Positions 18,826 to 27,411 of a stretch of 48,684 nucleotides of DNA are shown here, piece by piece (the first letter of the stretch is position 1; every line of letters starts with the position of its first letter). Where the stretch lies: the NCBI GenBank assembly GCA_015272155.1, contig JACYME010000074.1, forward strand, positions 1 through 48,684. The letters are read 5' to 3'. The notes beneath the pieces are model-generated. The model saw nothing but the letters and a program-made list of their open reading frames with translations. It was not told the DNA's origin and did no database searches. Both the position numbers and the translations under genes were made by a program. This DNA comes from Leptolyngbyaceae cyanobacterium T60_A2020_046 (GTDB lineage Bacteria; Cyanobacteriota; Cyanobacteriia; Phormidesmidales; Phormidesmidaceae).

Positions 18826-18843
18826 CCATCGCGATCGCGATGG
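18826..18843. repeat. 18-bp palindrome containing HIP1
   Basis: CCATCGCGATCGCGATGG is a perfect palindrome centred on a HIP1 octamer, in the divergent gap between the membrane protein and the alpha/beta hydrolase. On the plus strand CGTTTTG follows. It is probably a HIP1 site with symmetric flanks; a regulatory role is possible but unsupported. Confidence 0.35.
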
Positions 18844-18970
18844 CGTTTTGCTGTCACCAAGACACAGCACCTGATGACGGGTCGCACGACAAGGGGCGCG
18901 ATCGCGCTTCGCGTCAGCCTTCGCTAAGATATCTTTAAGTTTCTTTACATACTTCAGCGCTGAACCCACC

Positions 18971-19885
18971 ATGACCACCGCCGCGATCGCCAGTTCCCTC
19001 CATGCCGTCCCCAGTGTGCCGGGTCAAACCTGGACGTGGCAGGGCCATTCCATCTATTACGTGAAAGCCGGGGAAGCCCATCGCGATCGCCCGCCGCTGC
19101 TACTGGTGCATGGGTTTGGCGCATCGACCGACCATTGGCGTAAGAATATCGATGGGTTGAAGTCTGAGTTTGAGGTGTGGGCGATTGACCTGCTGGGGTT
19201 TGGGCGATCGGGCAAGCCGGATATCCCCTACAGTGGAACGCTGTGGCGCGATCAGCTTCAGGCCTTTATCCAGGCGGTGATTGGGCGGCCTGTGGTGCTG
19301 GCGGGGAATTCTTTGGGCGGCTATGCCAGTTTGTGTGTGGCTGCTGATCATCCGGAGTTGGTGACGGGGGTGGTGCTGTTGAATAGCGCTGGTCCCTTCA
19401 CGGAAGCGGAGCCAACGCGTCCGGTCAATCCGGTTCAGCAGGCGATCGCGCGCACGATTCAGCGCGTCATGCTGCAACCACTGCCGAGTTGGCTGCTGTT
19501 TCAATACGTGCGGCAGCGATCGACCATTCGCAAAACCCTTGAAAAGGTTTACCTCGACCATTCCGCCATCACCGAGCAATTAATTGATGACATCCGTCGT
19601 CCGGCGGATGATCCAGGGGCGGCGCGGGTGTTTGCTTCAGTATTTAAGTCGCCTCGGGGCGATCGCGTGGATGAGTTACTCGGGCGCATGAGTGCGCCGC
19701 TGCTACTGATTTGGGGCGAGGGCGATCCTTGGATGAATGCCCGCGATCGCAGCACCAAATTTCGCCAACACTACACCAACCTGTCAGAAAAGTTCTTGCA
19801 AGCAGGCCACTGCCCCCACGACGAAGTTCCACAGCAAGTCAATCCCCTCATCCGCGACTGGGTGTTGACCCTCCAAACCGAGTAA
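18971..19885 (+). CDS. Alpha/beta fold hydrolase
   Basis: A 304-residue alpha/beta hydrolase. The oxyanion-hole segment is LLLVHGFGASTDHWRKNI, the nucleophile elbow is GNSLGG (Ser about 115), the acid is in LLIWGEGDPWM, and the catalytic His is in AGHCPHDE. IDLLGFGRSGKP and the cap sequence resemble the cyanobacterial and plastid branch that includes pheophytinase-like enzymes, but the substrate cannot be read from the sequence. TAAGAT at about 18925 may be part of the promoter. Confidence 0.85.
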   Translation: MTTAAIASSLHAVPSVPGQTWTWQGHSIYYVKAGEAHRDRPPLLLVHGFGASTDHWRKNIDGLKSEFEVWAIDLLGFGRSGKPDIPYSGTLWRDQLQAFIQAVIGRPVVLAGNSLGGYASLCVAADHPELVTGVVLLNSAGPFTEAEPTRPVNPVQQAIARTIQRVMLQPLPSWLLFQYVRQRSTIRKTLEKVYLDHSAITEQLIDDIRRPADDPGAARVFASVFKSPRGDRVDELLGRMSAPLLLIWGEGDPWMNARDRSTKFRQHYTNLSEKFLQAGHCPHDEVPQQVNPLIRDWVLTLQTE

Positions 19886-19903
19886 AAAACCCCATGCTCA
19901 AAG

Positions 19904-19972
19904 GCACAGTTTCTACTCAAGTTCTGTAACAAATACAAGAACCTGAGCCTTTCAGCACCTGCGAAACTGTGC
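19904..19972. repeat. Nested inverted repeat between the hydrolase and yhcG
   Basis: GCACAGTTTC (19904-19913) and GAAACTGTGC (19963-19972) are perfect 10-base inverted repeats. Inside them CTCAAGTTCTGTA (19917-19929) and the TACAAGAACCTGAG region (19934-19947) form a second, imperfect hairpin. Together they make a long structured element just after the hydrolase stop, facing the convergent yhcG-like gene. It may be a bidirectional terminator without a T-run, or a small dispersed repeat. Confidence 0.4.
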
Positions 19973-20007
19973 TGGGATCTTGCGCATAAAACTCTCTAAA
20001 CTGAGGA

Positions 20008-21060
20008 TTACTCAGCAGGATTAATTACTTCGGCTGAAACCGTATCGAGTTCTTTTTCTAAAACCTCAATGGAGGGGAGTTGCTGCTTCAGGGGATCAGG
20101 AAGATCGCGGGCAACTCGATGGGTAGAAATGCCGATCGGCTTATTCACATCGCGCAGGGCATATTCGGCCACAGCCTTGTTTTTTGACTTGCACAGAATG
20201 ATGCCAATCGTGGGCTGATCGCTGGGATGCCGCAGTAAATCATCCACCGCAGAAACATAGAAATTCATTTTGCCAGAATACTCGGGCTGAAAGTCACCCA
20301 TTTTTAGATCAATGACGACATAGCAGCGGAGTTGCAGGTGATAGAAGAGCAGATCCAGAAAAAAATCGTCGCCCCCGATCTCCAGGCGATAGTGACTGCC
20401 CACAAAGGCAAAGCCGACACCGAGCTCTAGCAAAAAGTCGCGGATGCGATCGACCAATGCTTTTTCGAGATCTCGTTCTTTCAGATCCACACTCAGGGAG
20501 AGAAAGTCAAAACTATAAGGATCTTTGATCAGGTTTTGCGCAAGGTCTGACTGGGCCGGGGGCAGGGTGCGCTCAAAGTTCGTAACGGCGCTGGTTTGAT
20601 GGGTGTAGAGTTGATTTTCGATGTGGACGAGGAGCATGTTGCGGCTCCAGCCGTGGGCGATCGCCTGTTGGGCATACCAGAGCCGTTCTTTTTGGCTATC
20701 CAGGGCATCGAGCAGGCGCACGTTATGGCCCCAGGGCAAATTTGCAACCACCTGTTGCACGATCGCCTCATCGGGATAAGCATCGGCAAAGGCACGCATG
20801 TAGTGCAGGTTACGCGGCGAAAACCCCTTCATATCTGGGAATTCGCGCCGAAGGTCTGCGGCCAGGCGCTCAATCACCTTGCTGCCCCACCCTTGGGTCG
20901 TTTGTCGGTGCAGAATTTCGCGCCCGATTTGCCAGTAGAGCAGCACCAGCTCGCGGTTGACGGCGATCGCCGCCTGCACCCGCGCCGTCTGAATCTGGGT
21001 TTTGAGCGACTGCAAGAACTGCTCGTACTCTGCGGTGGGAATCGAAAGCGCATTCGTCAT
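20008..21060 (-). CDS. YhcG-type PD-(D/E)XK nuclease domain protein (DUF1016)
   Basis: A 350-residue protein of the YhcG/DUF1016 family. The N-terminal domain (10-155) has the family hallmarks ELVLLYWQIGREIL, GWGSKVIERLAADLRREFP and GFSPRNLHYMRAF. The C-terminal nuclease domain (about 170-330) carries LDLLFYHLQLRCYVVIDLK, where the Asp and the later DLK fit a PD-(D/E)XK core, followed by KMNFYVSAVDD and IGIILCKSKN. Such genes are patchily distributed, often near restriction or mobile loci, and the biological role is unsettled. Two related palindromes lie within 110 bases upstream. Confidence 0.88.
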   Translation of the reverse strand: MTNALSIPTAEYEQFLQSLKTQIQTARVQAAIAVNRELVLLYWQIGREILHRQTTQGWGSKVIERLAADLRREFPDMKGFSPRNLHYMRAFADAYPDEAIVQQVVANLPWGHNVRLLDALDSQKERLWYAQQAIAHGWSRNMLLVHIENQLYTHQTSAVTNFERTLPPAQSDLAQNLIKDPYSFDFLSLSVDLKERDLEKALVDRIRDFLLELGVGFAFVGSHYRLEIGGDDFFLDLLFYHLQLRCYVVIDLKMGDFQPEYSGKMNFYVSAVDDLLRHPSDQPTIGIILCKSKNKAVAEYALRDVNKPIGISTHRVARDLPDPLKQQLPSIEVLEKELDTVSAEVINPAE

Positions 21061-21100
21061 GGGGCCAGACCACGGTAACTGCCGTTATTGTGGCAAGGGT

Positions 21101-21169
21101 TGCAACAAGCTGTTGCAGAATTTTGGAGATCGCCCCGCACAGCATTTCTGCAACAGGCCGTTGCAGAAA
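21101..21169. promoter_or_regulatory. Two related palindromes upstream of the YhcG-type gene
   Basis: Site A is TGCAACA-AGC-TGTTGCA (21101-21117). Site B is TTTCTGCAAC-AGGCC-GTTGCAGAAA (21145-21169), with perfect 10-base arms. They share the core TGCAAC-N-GTTGCAGAA and start 41 and 85 bases upstream of the ATG at 21060. Both lie in the gap between the methyltransferase stop (21221) and the YhcG-type start. Paired sites of this kind look like operators for autoregulation, or recognition sites for the encoded protein. No experimental motif is known to me. Confidence 0.5.
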
Positions 21170-21220
21170 CATTCTGGCCTCTTCCGGAAGGGTAGCGGCG
21201 CGGCGCGATTGTCCGTCGCT

Positions 21221-22075
21221 CTAAGGCTTTTGTGCTGCGAGTACCCCATAGCGAATCAGCCCCCGCTGAAAGCCCCAGCGCATCAGCCCGATCGCAAGGG
21301 CTCCCTGCACCGTCGGCCAGCCCGCCTGCAACACCCCCGCGATCGCTTCCCAGTGCAGCGCCGCACCCAGCACCGCATCCCAAAAGGGTGCCACCGCCTC
21401 TGACCAGTCGGCAGTTTGCAGCCCCGCAAACCCTGCGTCTTCGGCAAGGCGACCGTAGGCCGGGAGCGACAGCACATAGGGGAGGTGATACATCTGATAG
21501 AGCGCGTCAAGGTGGTGTTGCTCGCTCCAGGTGAGATCCCCCGCTAGGGAAGTCGTCGGGCGATGGCACCAAGTCGCCATCAGTAGGCACCCACCGGGCT
21601 TCAGGAGGCGATAGCTTTCCTCAAAAAAGGCCTGTTTGTCGGGATAATGCTCTCCACTTTCCATCGACCAGATCAGGTCAAAACGCTGATCGTCAAAGGG
21701 GGTATGCAACACATCAGCAACCTGGAATTGGGCGCGATCGCTCAACCCTGCCGCGATCGCCCGCTCCGTCGCTCGATTTGCCTGGGCTGGGCTCAGCGTC
21801 ACACCAACCACCGCAGCGCCAAAGCGATCGGCCAGGTACAACGCACTGCCGCCAATGCCACAGCCCGCATCCAAAATCGCGCTTGCCTGCGCCACACCTC
21901 CCCAAGCCAGCAGTTCGTCAATTAAATCAACCTGAGCACGGGCTTGATCCTTGCAGTGGGTGCCGTTGGGGCCGTAGTAGCCGTGGTGCATATGCTCGCC
22001 CCACTGGGTTTCCCACAGGGTGGAGGAGCGATCGTAGAAGGTCTGAATACGGTGGTAAAGATTGGAATGAGTCAT
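21221..22075 (-). CDS. Gamma-tocopherol methyltransferase-like SAM methyltransferase
   Basis: A 284-residue class I SAM-dependent methyltransferase. The N-terminus (IQTFYDRSSTLWETQWGEHMHHGYYG) is the family signature of the tocopherol methyltransferase/MPBQ-like group and parallels Synechocystis Slr0089. Motif I is ILDAGCGIGGSALYLA (about 67-82), followed by VGVTLSPAQ, then SMESGEHYPDK and LLKPGGCLLMATWCHRP. The end (WGFQRGLIRYGVLAAQKP) also fits. It would methylate gamma- to alpha-tocopherol at a membrane. It stands alone, so the exact substrate rests on similarity only. Confidence 0.83.
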   Translation of the reverse strand: MTHSNLYHRIQTFYDRSSTLWETQWGEHMHHGYYGPNGTHCKDQARAQVDLIDELLAWGGVAQASAILDAGCGIGGSALYLADRFGAAVVGVTLSPAQANRATERAIAAGLSDRAQFQVADVLHTPFDDQRFDLIWSMESGEHYPDKQAFFEESYRLLKPGGCLLMATWCHRPTTSLAGDLTWSEQHHLDALYQMYHLPYVLSLPAYGRLAEDAGFAGLQTADWSEAVAPFWDAVLGAALHWEAIAGVLQAGWPTVQGALAIGLMRWGFQRGLIRYGVLAAQKP

Positions 22076-22313
22076 GGGGACGGGATAGGCTCCTTGGGCA
22101 GTGTAGTCGCCAGGGTCAACTCGTGGAAAGATGAGGAAAATCTGTGGGGAGCATCGCGCGATCGACCATCACCAACACCGCTCAACTCCCACAACTCGGC
22201 CCCTATCCAGCACGTTTCCACGAAACATGCTGAACAGACACAGGGCGACCCTGAGAATCCAGTCAACTCGTCTGACTTGCCCGACCTGATGCCGTGAATC
22301 CCCTGACAAAGCG

Positions 22314-23663
22314 ATGCCAAAGATTGAAATGACCGTGCCTCGAACGATTTGTGCAGGCTTTCTCGCCTTGATCACCGTCGGGACGGCGCTGTTGCTGTTG
22401 CCGATCGCCACCGCAGACGGTCACTGGACTGATCCCATTGTGGCGCTGTTTACCGCGACCTCCGCCGTGTGCGTCACCGGGCTGATTGTGGTGGATACGG
22501 GCAGCTACTTTTCAGGGGTTGGGCAGGCCATCATCCTGCTCCTGATTCAGGTTGGTGGGCTGGGCTATATGACCGCGACCACCTTTCTCCTATTGTTGCT
22601 GGGGCGACGACTAGGATTGCGCGATCGCCTCGCCATTCAGCAATCGCTGGATACAACGGAATTATCTGGAGCAAAATCACTGATCCTCTCCATCATCAGC
22701 ATGACCCTAGTCTTTGAGCTGACGGGTGCTTTTTTGCTGATGCCCACCTTTATGGGGGATTTTGGCCCCCGTGCAGGGATTTGGCTTTCCCTATTCCATA
22801 GCATCAGCGCCTTTAACAATGCCGGATTCAGCCCCTTTGCCAATAGCCTAGTGCAATATGCCACATCACCATTGGTCAATGGCGTGATCACTGCGCTGGT
22901 GATTCTGGGGGGCATTGGCTATCAGGTGATTATGGAGGTCTTTATGTGGCTGCGCGATCGCGCCCGGGGCCGTAAAATCCGCACCCGCTTTAGCCTGCAC
23001 TTCAAAATCGTGACCAGCACCACGCTCATGCTGCTGCTCGTCGGGACGATCGCCATTCTTTTGATTGAGTACGACAACCCAGAAACCTTAGGCAGCTTGG
23101 CCCTTGGGAATAAAGTGACCGCCGCTTGGTTCCAGTCTGTAATTGCCCGCACCGCTGGCTTCAACTCTGTGGAGATTGGAGAACTCAAGGATGCCTGTCT
23201 CTTTTTTATTGCCGCACTGATGTTCATTGGGGCAAGCCCCGGCAGCACCGGCGGCGGCATGAAAACCACCACGGCCTACATTTTGCTGGTCTGCACGCGC
23301 ACCGTCTTACAAGGCAAAGGCGAGGTGCTCGCCTACCATCGCGAGATTCCGCCCGCCCGCATTCTGAAGGCGATTGGGGTTGTGGTCGGCTCAGGAGCGC
23401 TGGTGCTCGGCATCACGATTTTGCTGGCCTTGTTCAACCCAGGATTCAACTTCCTGCAAATCTTGTTTGAGGCAGTGTCGGCCTTTGCCACGGTGGGTCT
23501 GTCCACAGGCATCACGCCAGAGCTCTCGACCTGGGCGCAGGTGACCCTTGTTGGCACCATGTTTGTGGGTCGGGTTGGCGTGTTGCTGTTTATGGCGGCG
23601 TTGGTGGGCGATCCTAGCCCCAGCTTGGTTCACTATCCTGAGGAAGATCTCTTGATTGGCTAA
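22314..23663 (+). CDS. ktrB: Ktr-type potassium uptake channel subunit (TrkH/KtrB family)
   Basis: A 449-residue membrane protein with the four M1-P-M2 repeats of the TrkH/KtrB family. Filter segments can be seen at TSAVCVTGLIVV, ISAFNNAGFSPF, IARTAGFNSVEI and SAFATVGLSTGI, each with the conserved Gly. GASPGSTGGGMKTTT marks the gating-loop region of the third repeat. The length fits KtrB (about 450) rather than the longer TrkH. It imports K+, probably with Na+ dependence as in Synechocystis. No ktrA or ktrE gene is adjacent, so the regulatory subunit must be elsewhere. Confidence 0.9.
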   Translation: MPKIEMTVPRTICAGFLALITVGTALLLLPIATADGHWTDPIVALFTATSAVCVTGLIVVDTGSYFSGVGQAIILLLIQVGGLGYMTATTFLLLLLGRRLGLRDRLAIQQSLDTTELSGAKSLILSIISMTLVFELTGAFLLMPTFMGDFGPRAGIWLSLFHSISAFNNAGFSPFANSLVQYATSPLVNGVITALVILGGIGYQVIMEVFMWLRDRARGRKIRTRFSLHFKIVTSTTLMLLLVGTIAILLIEYDNPETLGSLALGNKVTAAWFQSVIARTAGFNSVEIGELKDACLFFIAALMFIGASPGSTGGGMKTTTAYILLVCTRTVLQGKGEVLAYHREIPPARILKAIGVVVGSGALVLGITILLALFNPGFNFLQILFEAVSAFATVGLSTGITPELSTWAQVTLVGTMFVGRVGVLLFMAALVGDPSPSLVHYPEEDLLIG

Positions 23664-24316
23664 ATCGTACAGCGGCAATTGGAGCCCGATTCAGACGAGG
23701 TTTGGGTTTAGGGTGCGAGGGTTAGGGCCATGATGACGCCAGGGAAAGTCCCATTGCGGCGATCGCTGCGGGTAGATGCGCGATCGCAGGATTGCCAGGA
23801 TCCCATTGACCGTTTTCCAGCATCCGTCCTGGGCTTGGATGTTTCTTGCAATCAACATTCACAAAACAGATCTGAGCAAAAATCCGAGCAAAAATACGGA
23901 CATCTCCAAGATCAGAATCTCTGCTTCCCGTACTTTTCCAGGACATCTTGTCCTGAATTTTTACCGTCATTGATCTCAGCATTCATCCCATCAGAACCGG
24001 ACACATCAGCCCTGAAACTATTGCCCAGCAAAGGCTTTTATGAGAATTTCGACATCAAGCTGACAAGACTGTAAAGAAGTAAAATTTTGTTTTCACACCC
24101 CCATTCATTGCCCCGTTCTGCAATGGCGGATCACGACTTCCCTCACAAATGTTGACGGTGATTGAAGAATTAGAATCGCGATCGCATCCTTCAGCGTGGG
24201 CAGACTAAACCTGTACCACCCAAGAGTGGTGTTGAGCACGTCTGGCGATCGCGACAGCGATACCTCCTCAACTCCGCTTCTTTCCCTTTCAACGTATAGA
24301 TTTAGAGGTTAAGCAC
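23664..24316. other. 653-bp intergenic region upstream of gvpA
   Basis: This gap separates ktrB from gvpA and must carry the gvpA promoter. I see HIP1 octamers, a close direct repeat GAGCAAAAAT (23874-23883 and 23886-23895) and AT-rich stretches toward the 3' end. A plus-strand open frame (23730-24074) has no family features and no Shine-Dalgarno, so I do not call it a gene. I cannot fix the promoter. Confidence 0.5.
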
Positions 24317-24535
24317 ATGGCTGTTGAAAAAGTAAACTCCTCCTCCAGCTTGGCAGAAGTGGTCGATCGCATTCTCGACAAAGGAATTGTGGTTGACGCT
24401 TGGGTTCGGGTTTCCCTCGTTGGGATCGAACTGCTCGCCATTGAAGCGCGCGTCGTCATTGCTTCCGTGGAAACCTACCTGAAGTATGCCGAAGCCGTGG
24501 GGCTGACTGCTCAGGCCGCCGTGCCCGCTGCCTAG
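24317..24535 (+). CDS. gvpA: Gas vesicle structural protein GvpA
   Basis: A 72-residue major shell protein of gas vesicles. It has the near-invariant family sequence: [20 protein letters not shown], then [20 protein letters not shown], then [12 protein letters not shown]. GvpA monomers stack in ribs that form the hollow, gas-permeable cylinder giving buoyancy. GAGG lies 8 bases before the ATG. It is the first gene of the gvpA-gvpC-gvpN-gvpJ series. A stem-loop 28 bases after the stop probably limits read-through, which would fit the need for far more GvpA than accessory proteins. Confidence 0.98.
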   Translation: MAVEKVNSSSSLAEVVDRILDKGIVVDAWVRVSLVGIELLAIEARVVIASVETYLKYAEAVGLTAQAAVPAA

Positions 24536-24562
24536 CCTCCAGAACTCCCCATGAGCGGGGAC

Positions 24563-24594
24563 GCAGGCGAGACAGCGAGCCGCCCCTCGCCTGC
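24563..24594 (+). terminator. Stem-loop after gvpA
   Basis: GCAGGCGAG (24563-24571) and CTCGCCTGC (24586-24594) pair perfectly over 9 GC-rich bases with a 14-base loop. No T-run follows, so it may be a partial terminator or a 3' stabiliser of the abundant gvpA message. It lies in the 280-base gap before the gvpC-like gene; the rest of that gap shows no gene. Confidence 0.55.
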
Positions 24595-24815
24595 CCACTT
24601 CCATCGATTCCACACAATTCAACTCAACGGTAACGACGCCACCCAGCCCTGAGGCGTTACCCCCCAAAGGCTCCGCATCAGGATTTGGGGGCGTCGGGCT
24701 CCAGCTTCAGCATCAACCGCGATCGCATCGCATTTCGCCCACGGGCGTCCGGTTCCTCGCCTCTGCTGGGCACTTTCACACTTCACCTTCTGTTTATGAC
24801 AAGGAGATAACGGCT

Positions 24816-25742
24816 GTGACGGCACTCCGAGATCAATGGCAGGCCCAGCGTCAACATCGGCAGGCCGAGGTTGTCCAGCGACGGCAGGCCGTATTTGCCA
24901 AGCTCAACGACTTTCAGCAGGCCCGCACCCAATCGGCAACCCAACTGCGCCAAGACCTTCAGCAGTTTTATGCCGCCCTCCAGGCCGAAACTGAGCTATA
25001 CCTTGCTCAGATTCATCAACAGCATCAGGCTCGCGCCCGTCAAACCCGCACTGATCTGGGTGAGTTTCATGCCGAGCTACAGGACACCGTGGCCGACTTG
25101 CGCCAGCGGATGCAAGACCAGCTCGCCACCCTCGCAGCAGAAACCCAGCAAACGTTGGCGGGCTATGGCCACGATCGCGCCGTGGCCCGCATTTATGATC
25201 AGCAGCAACGGGCCGCTGAGGTGGCTGATCGCCGCGCCGTTATCGCGGATCAACTGGCCCACCTCCAGACCGCCCGCCAGCAGGCCGCCGTCGTGGCTCG
25301 CCAACAGCGCCAGCGCGATCGCGCCGCCCTGACCGATGAAGTCCAAGCCCTGTGCGATGATTTCGCCATCTTTCGGCAGCAGATGCAGCAATTTCGCGCC
25401 AATTTACGTGCCTCCGTCTGGGGCGACGCCAGCCCAGCCCCCGTCGCACCGCCAGAAGCGCCCCGCCGCGTACGCCCCAAGGCTACCCCGCCCGAGGCAA
25501 CGGCCCCCGCATCACTCCCCGCCGCACCCACAGCCCCACCCGCTGCCGCCGACGTGCCCATTGAAGAAGCCGTCTTTGACTATCTGCATACCCACAGCAC
25601 AGGCGCACGCCTGACGGAAATTGAAGCCCAGCTTGGGATCAATCGATTTCAGGCCGTCGATGCCCTGCGATCGCTCATCCAAAAAGAACTGATCGTGCAG
25701 AAGGACAGAACCTACCACATTCAAGAGGAAGCAGTACTGTGA
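24816..25742 (+). CDS. gvpC: GvpC-like gas vesicle protein with C-terminal winged-helix-like domain
   Basis: A 308-residue protein. Residues 1-200 are Gln/Arg/Ala-rich helix with degenerate repeats of roughly 33 residues ([20 protein letters not shown], then [18 protein letters not shown], then [15 protein letters not shown]). This is the pattern of GvpC, which binds the outside of the vesicle and stiffens it. A Pro/Ala linker (about 205-245) leads to a compact domain (247-308; [20 protein letters not shown] then RSLI) resembling a winged helix. The same domain closes GvpN. The start is GTG at 24816 with AAGGAG 10 bases ahead. The stop overlaps the gvpN start by 4 bases. The GvpC call is by composition and position. 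Confidence 0.75.
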   Translation: MTALRDQWQAQRQHRQAEVVQRRQAVFAKLNDFQQARTQSATQLRQDLQQFYAALQAETELYLAQIHQQHQARARQTRTDLGEFHAELQDTVADLRQRMQDQLATLAAETQQTLAGYGHDRAVARIYDQQQRAAEVADRRAVIADQLAHLQTARQQAAVVARQQRQRDRAALTDEVQALCDDFAIFRQQMQQFRANLRASVWGDASPAPVAPPEAPRRVRPKATPPEATAPASLPAAPTAPPAAADVPIEEAVFDYLHTHSTGARLTEIEAQLGINRFQAVDALRSLIQKELIVQKDRTYHIQEEAVL

Positions 25743-26926
25743 ACACGGTTCTTCAAGCCCGCCCCCGCAACTTTGTCAGCACCCCCGCGATCGAGCGCGT
25801 CGCACGCCGTGCCCTGCGCTACCTCCACTCCGGTTATTCCGTACATTTGCGAGGCGCAGCAGGCACGGGCAAAACCACCCTGGCCCTGCACTTAGCCGAC
25901 CTGCTGAGTCGTCCAATCATGCTGCTCTTTGGCGACGACGAATTCAAAACCTCGGATCTGATCGGCAACCAAACGGGCTATACCCGTAAAAAAGTTGTCG
26001 ATAACTATATCCACAGCGTCGTCAAAGTTGAAGACGAACTGCGCCAAAACTGGGTTGACTCACGCCTGACCTTGGCCTGCCGAGAGGGTTTCACCCTGGT
26101 CTATGACGAATTCAATAGATCGCGGCCTGAGGTCAACAATGTGTTGCTGTCGGCCCTTGAAGAAAAGCTTCTGGTGCTACCCCCCAGCAGCCACCGCCCC
26201 GAGTATTTGCGCGTCAATCCCCATTTTCGGGCAATTTTCACCTCCAACCCAGAGGAATATGCGGGCGTTCACGGCACCCAAGATGCCCTGCTCGATCGCT
26301 TGGTCACCATCCACATGCCTGAGCCCGACGAACTGACCCAGCAGCAAATTCTGGTGCAAAAGGTCGGCCTTGACCCCGCTGCCGCGCTGCTGATTGTGCG
26401 GCTGGTGCGCGCCTTCCAAACTCAAACGGAGGCCAACGGTACCACTAGCCTGCGCCCCTGCCTCATGATTGCAACTGTATGCCACGAACACGGCATCCCT
26501 GTCATGGTGGAAGATGCAGACTTTCGGGACGTGTGTAGCGACATTTTGCTGTCGCGGGTGTCGCGCGGGCTGGCGGGCGCGACCCATACCCTGTGGGATT
26601 TGTTTAACGAGTGTGTGGCGTCAGAGCCCGCCGCTGTGAGCGCCCAGGATTTTGCCACCGCTGACGCCGTGGAGCCCGTGGCGGATGAGCACGATGCCCG
26701 TCCAAAATCTGCCGCGATCGCAGACACCGTCGATCTTGAGATTGCCGACCAAATCTATCAATACTTGGTAGCCCACGGCGAGTCCCGACTGTCTGCCATC
26801 GAGTCTGCCCTGACGCTGACCCGGTTTAAGGTCGTGGATGCGCTGCGATCGCTCATCGACGCCAACCGCATTGAAAAACACGCCAAAGCTGGCAGCGCAG
26901 CGGTTTATCGCATTTGCCCAGAGTAG
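25739..26926 (+). CDS. gvpN: Gas vesicle protein GvpN (AAA+ ATPase) with C-terminal winged-helix-like domain
   Basis: A 395-residue MoxR-type AAA+ ATPase. Walker A is GAAGTGKTT (39-47), Walker B is [11 protein letters not shown] (Asp123-Glu124), sensor 1 is [13 protein letters not shown] (Asn170), and the arginine-finger region is [10 protein letters not shown]. GvpN is needed for vesicle enlargement. Beyond the usual family length, residues 328-395 form an added domain ([20 protein letters not shown] then RSLI) clearly related to the end of the GvpC-like protein. The start is GTG at 25739, within the GTGA overlap with the preceding stop, with AGAGGAA upstream, so translation is coupled. Confidence 0.94.
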   Translation: MNTVLQARPRNFVSTPAIERVARRALRYLHSGYSVHLRGAAGTGKTTLALHLADLLSRPIMLLFGDDEFKTSDLIGNQTGYTRKKVVDNYIHSVVKVEDELRQNWVDSRLTLACREGFTLVYDEFNRSRPEVNNVLLSALEEKLLVLPPSSHRPEYLRVNPHFRAIFTSNPEEYAGVHGTQDALLDRLVTIHMPEPDELTQQQILVQKVGLDPAAALLIVRLVRAFQTQTEANGTTSLRPCLMIATVCHEHGIPVMVEDADFRDVCSDILLSRVSRGLAGATHTLWDLFNECVASEPAAVSAQDFATADAVEPVADEHDARPKSAAIADTVDLEIADQIYQYLVAHGESRLSAIESALTLTRFKVVDALRSLIDANRIEKHAKAGSAAVYRICPE

Positions 26927-26988
26927 CGTTATCCTGAGCAAGGCAACCGCAACGCTGGTCAGCACACGGACTGAGGACTGAGGTCACT

Positions 26989-27354
26989 GTGACCGGACAA
27001 TCACTTTCCCGTTCATCTAACCGCCCAATGGCGACCGCCACCCAGGGTTCAACCCTGGTCGATGTGCTAGAGCGAGTGCTGGATAAAGGCATCGTCATTG
27101 CTGGCGACATCTCGGTTTCCGTGGGCTCCACAGAGCTGCTGAGCATCCGCATCCGCCTCCTCATCGCTTCTGTGGACAAGGCCAAGGAGATGGGCATCAA
27201 CTGGTGGGAGAGTAACCCTCATCTCAGTAGCCAGTCCCAATCGCTGCTGGAAGCGAACCAAGCCCTCCAGGCCCGCATCGAAAGCTTAGAGACGGAACTC
27301 AAAGCCTTGCGATCGGCGGATTCTGTCTCCACCCCTGAAGACAACCCAACCTGA
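26989..27354 (+). CDS. gvpJ: Gas vesicle protein GvpJ
   Basis: A 121-residue minor gas vesicle protein related to GvpA. Its GvpA-like core (LVDVLERVLDKGIVIAGDIS then VSVGSTELLSIRIRLLIASV) spans about 23-68. NWWESNPHLS and a coiled coil (SLLEANQALQARIESLETEL) follow. This arrangement is characteristic of cyanobacterial GvpJ, thought to act in nucleation or at the vesicle tips. The start is GTG at 26989 with GAGG 8 bases ahead; an ATG at 27028 is an alternative. A 16-bp tandem duplication spans the stop codon. Confidence 0.92.
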   Translation: MTGQSLSRSSNRPMATATQGSTLVDVLERVLDKGIVIAGDISVSVGSTELLSIRIRLLIASVDKAKEMGINWWESNPHLSSQSQSLLEANQALQARIESLETELKALRSADSVSTPEDNPT

Positions 27355-27366
27355 AGACAACCCAAC
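27335..27366. repeat. Perfect 16-bp tandem duplication across the gvpJ stop
   Basis: CTGAAGACAACCCAAC occurs twice without a spacer (27335-27350 and 27351-27366). The stop TGA of gvpJ (27352-27354) lies in the second copy. If one copy is removed, the frame would read on to a TAA at the same codon position, so the protein is unchanged. It looks like a recent slippage duplication. Confidence 0.85.
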
Positions 27367-27411
27367 CTAAAGATTGCGGCAAGCCTGAGGCAAGATTGCG
27401 GCGAACTCAGA

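Noticed and set aside
23730-24074. 114-codon frame upstream of gvpA
   Set aside because: There is no Shine-Dalgarno, no recognisable domain and a mixed composition; it is more likely promoter or leader sequence.
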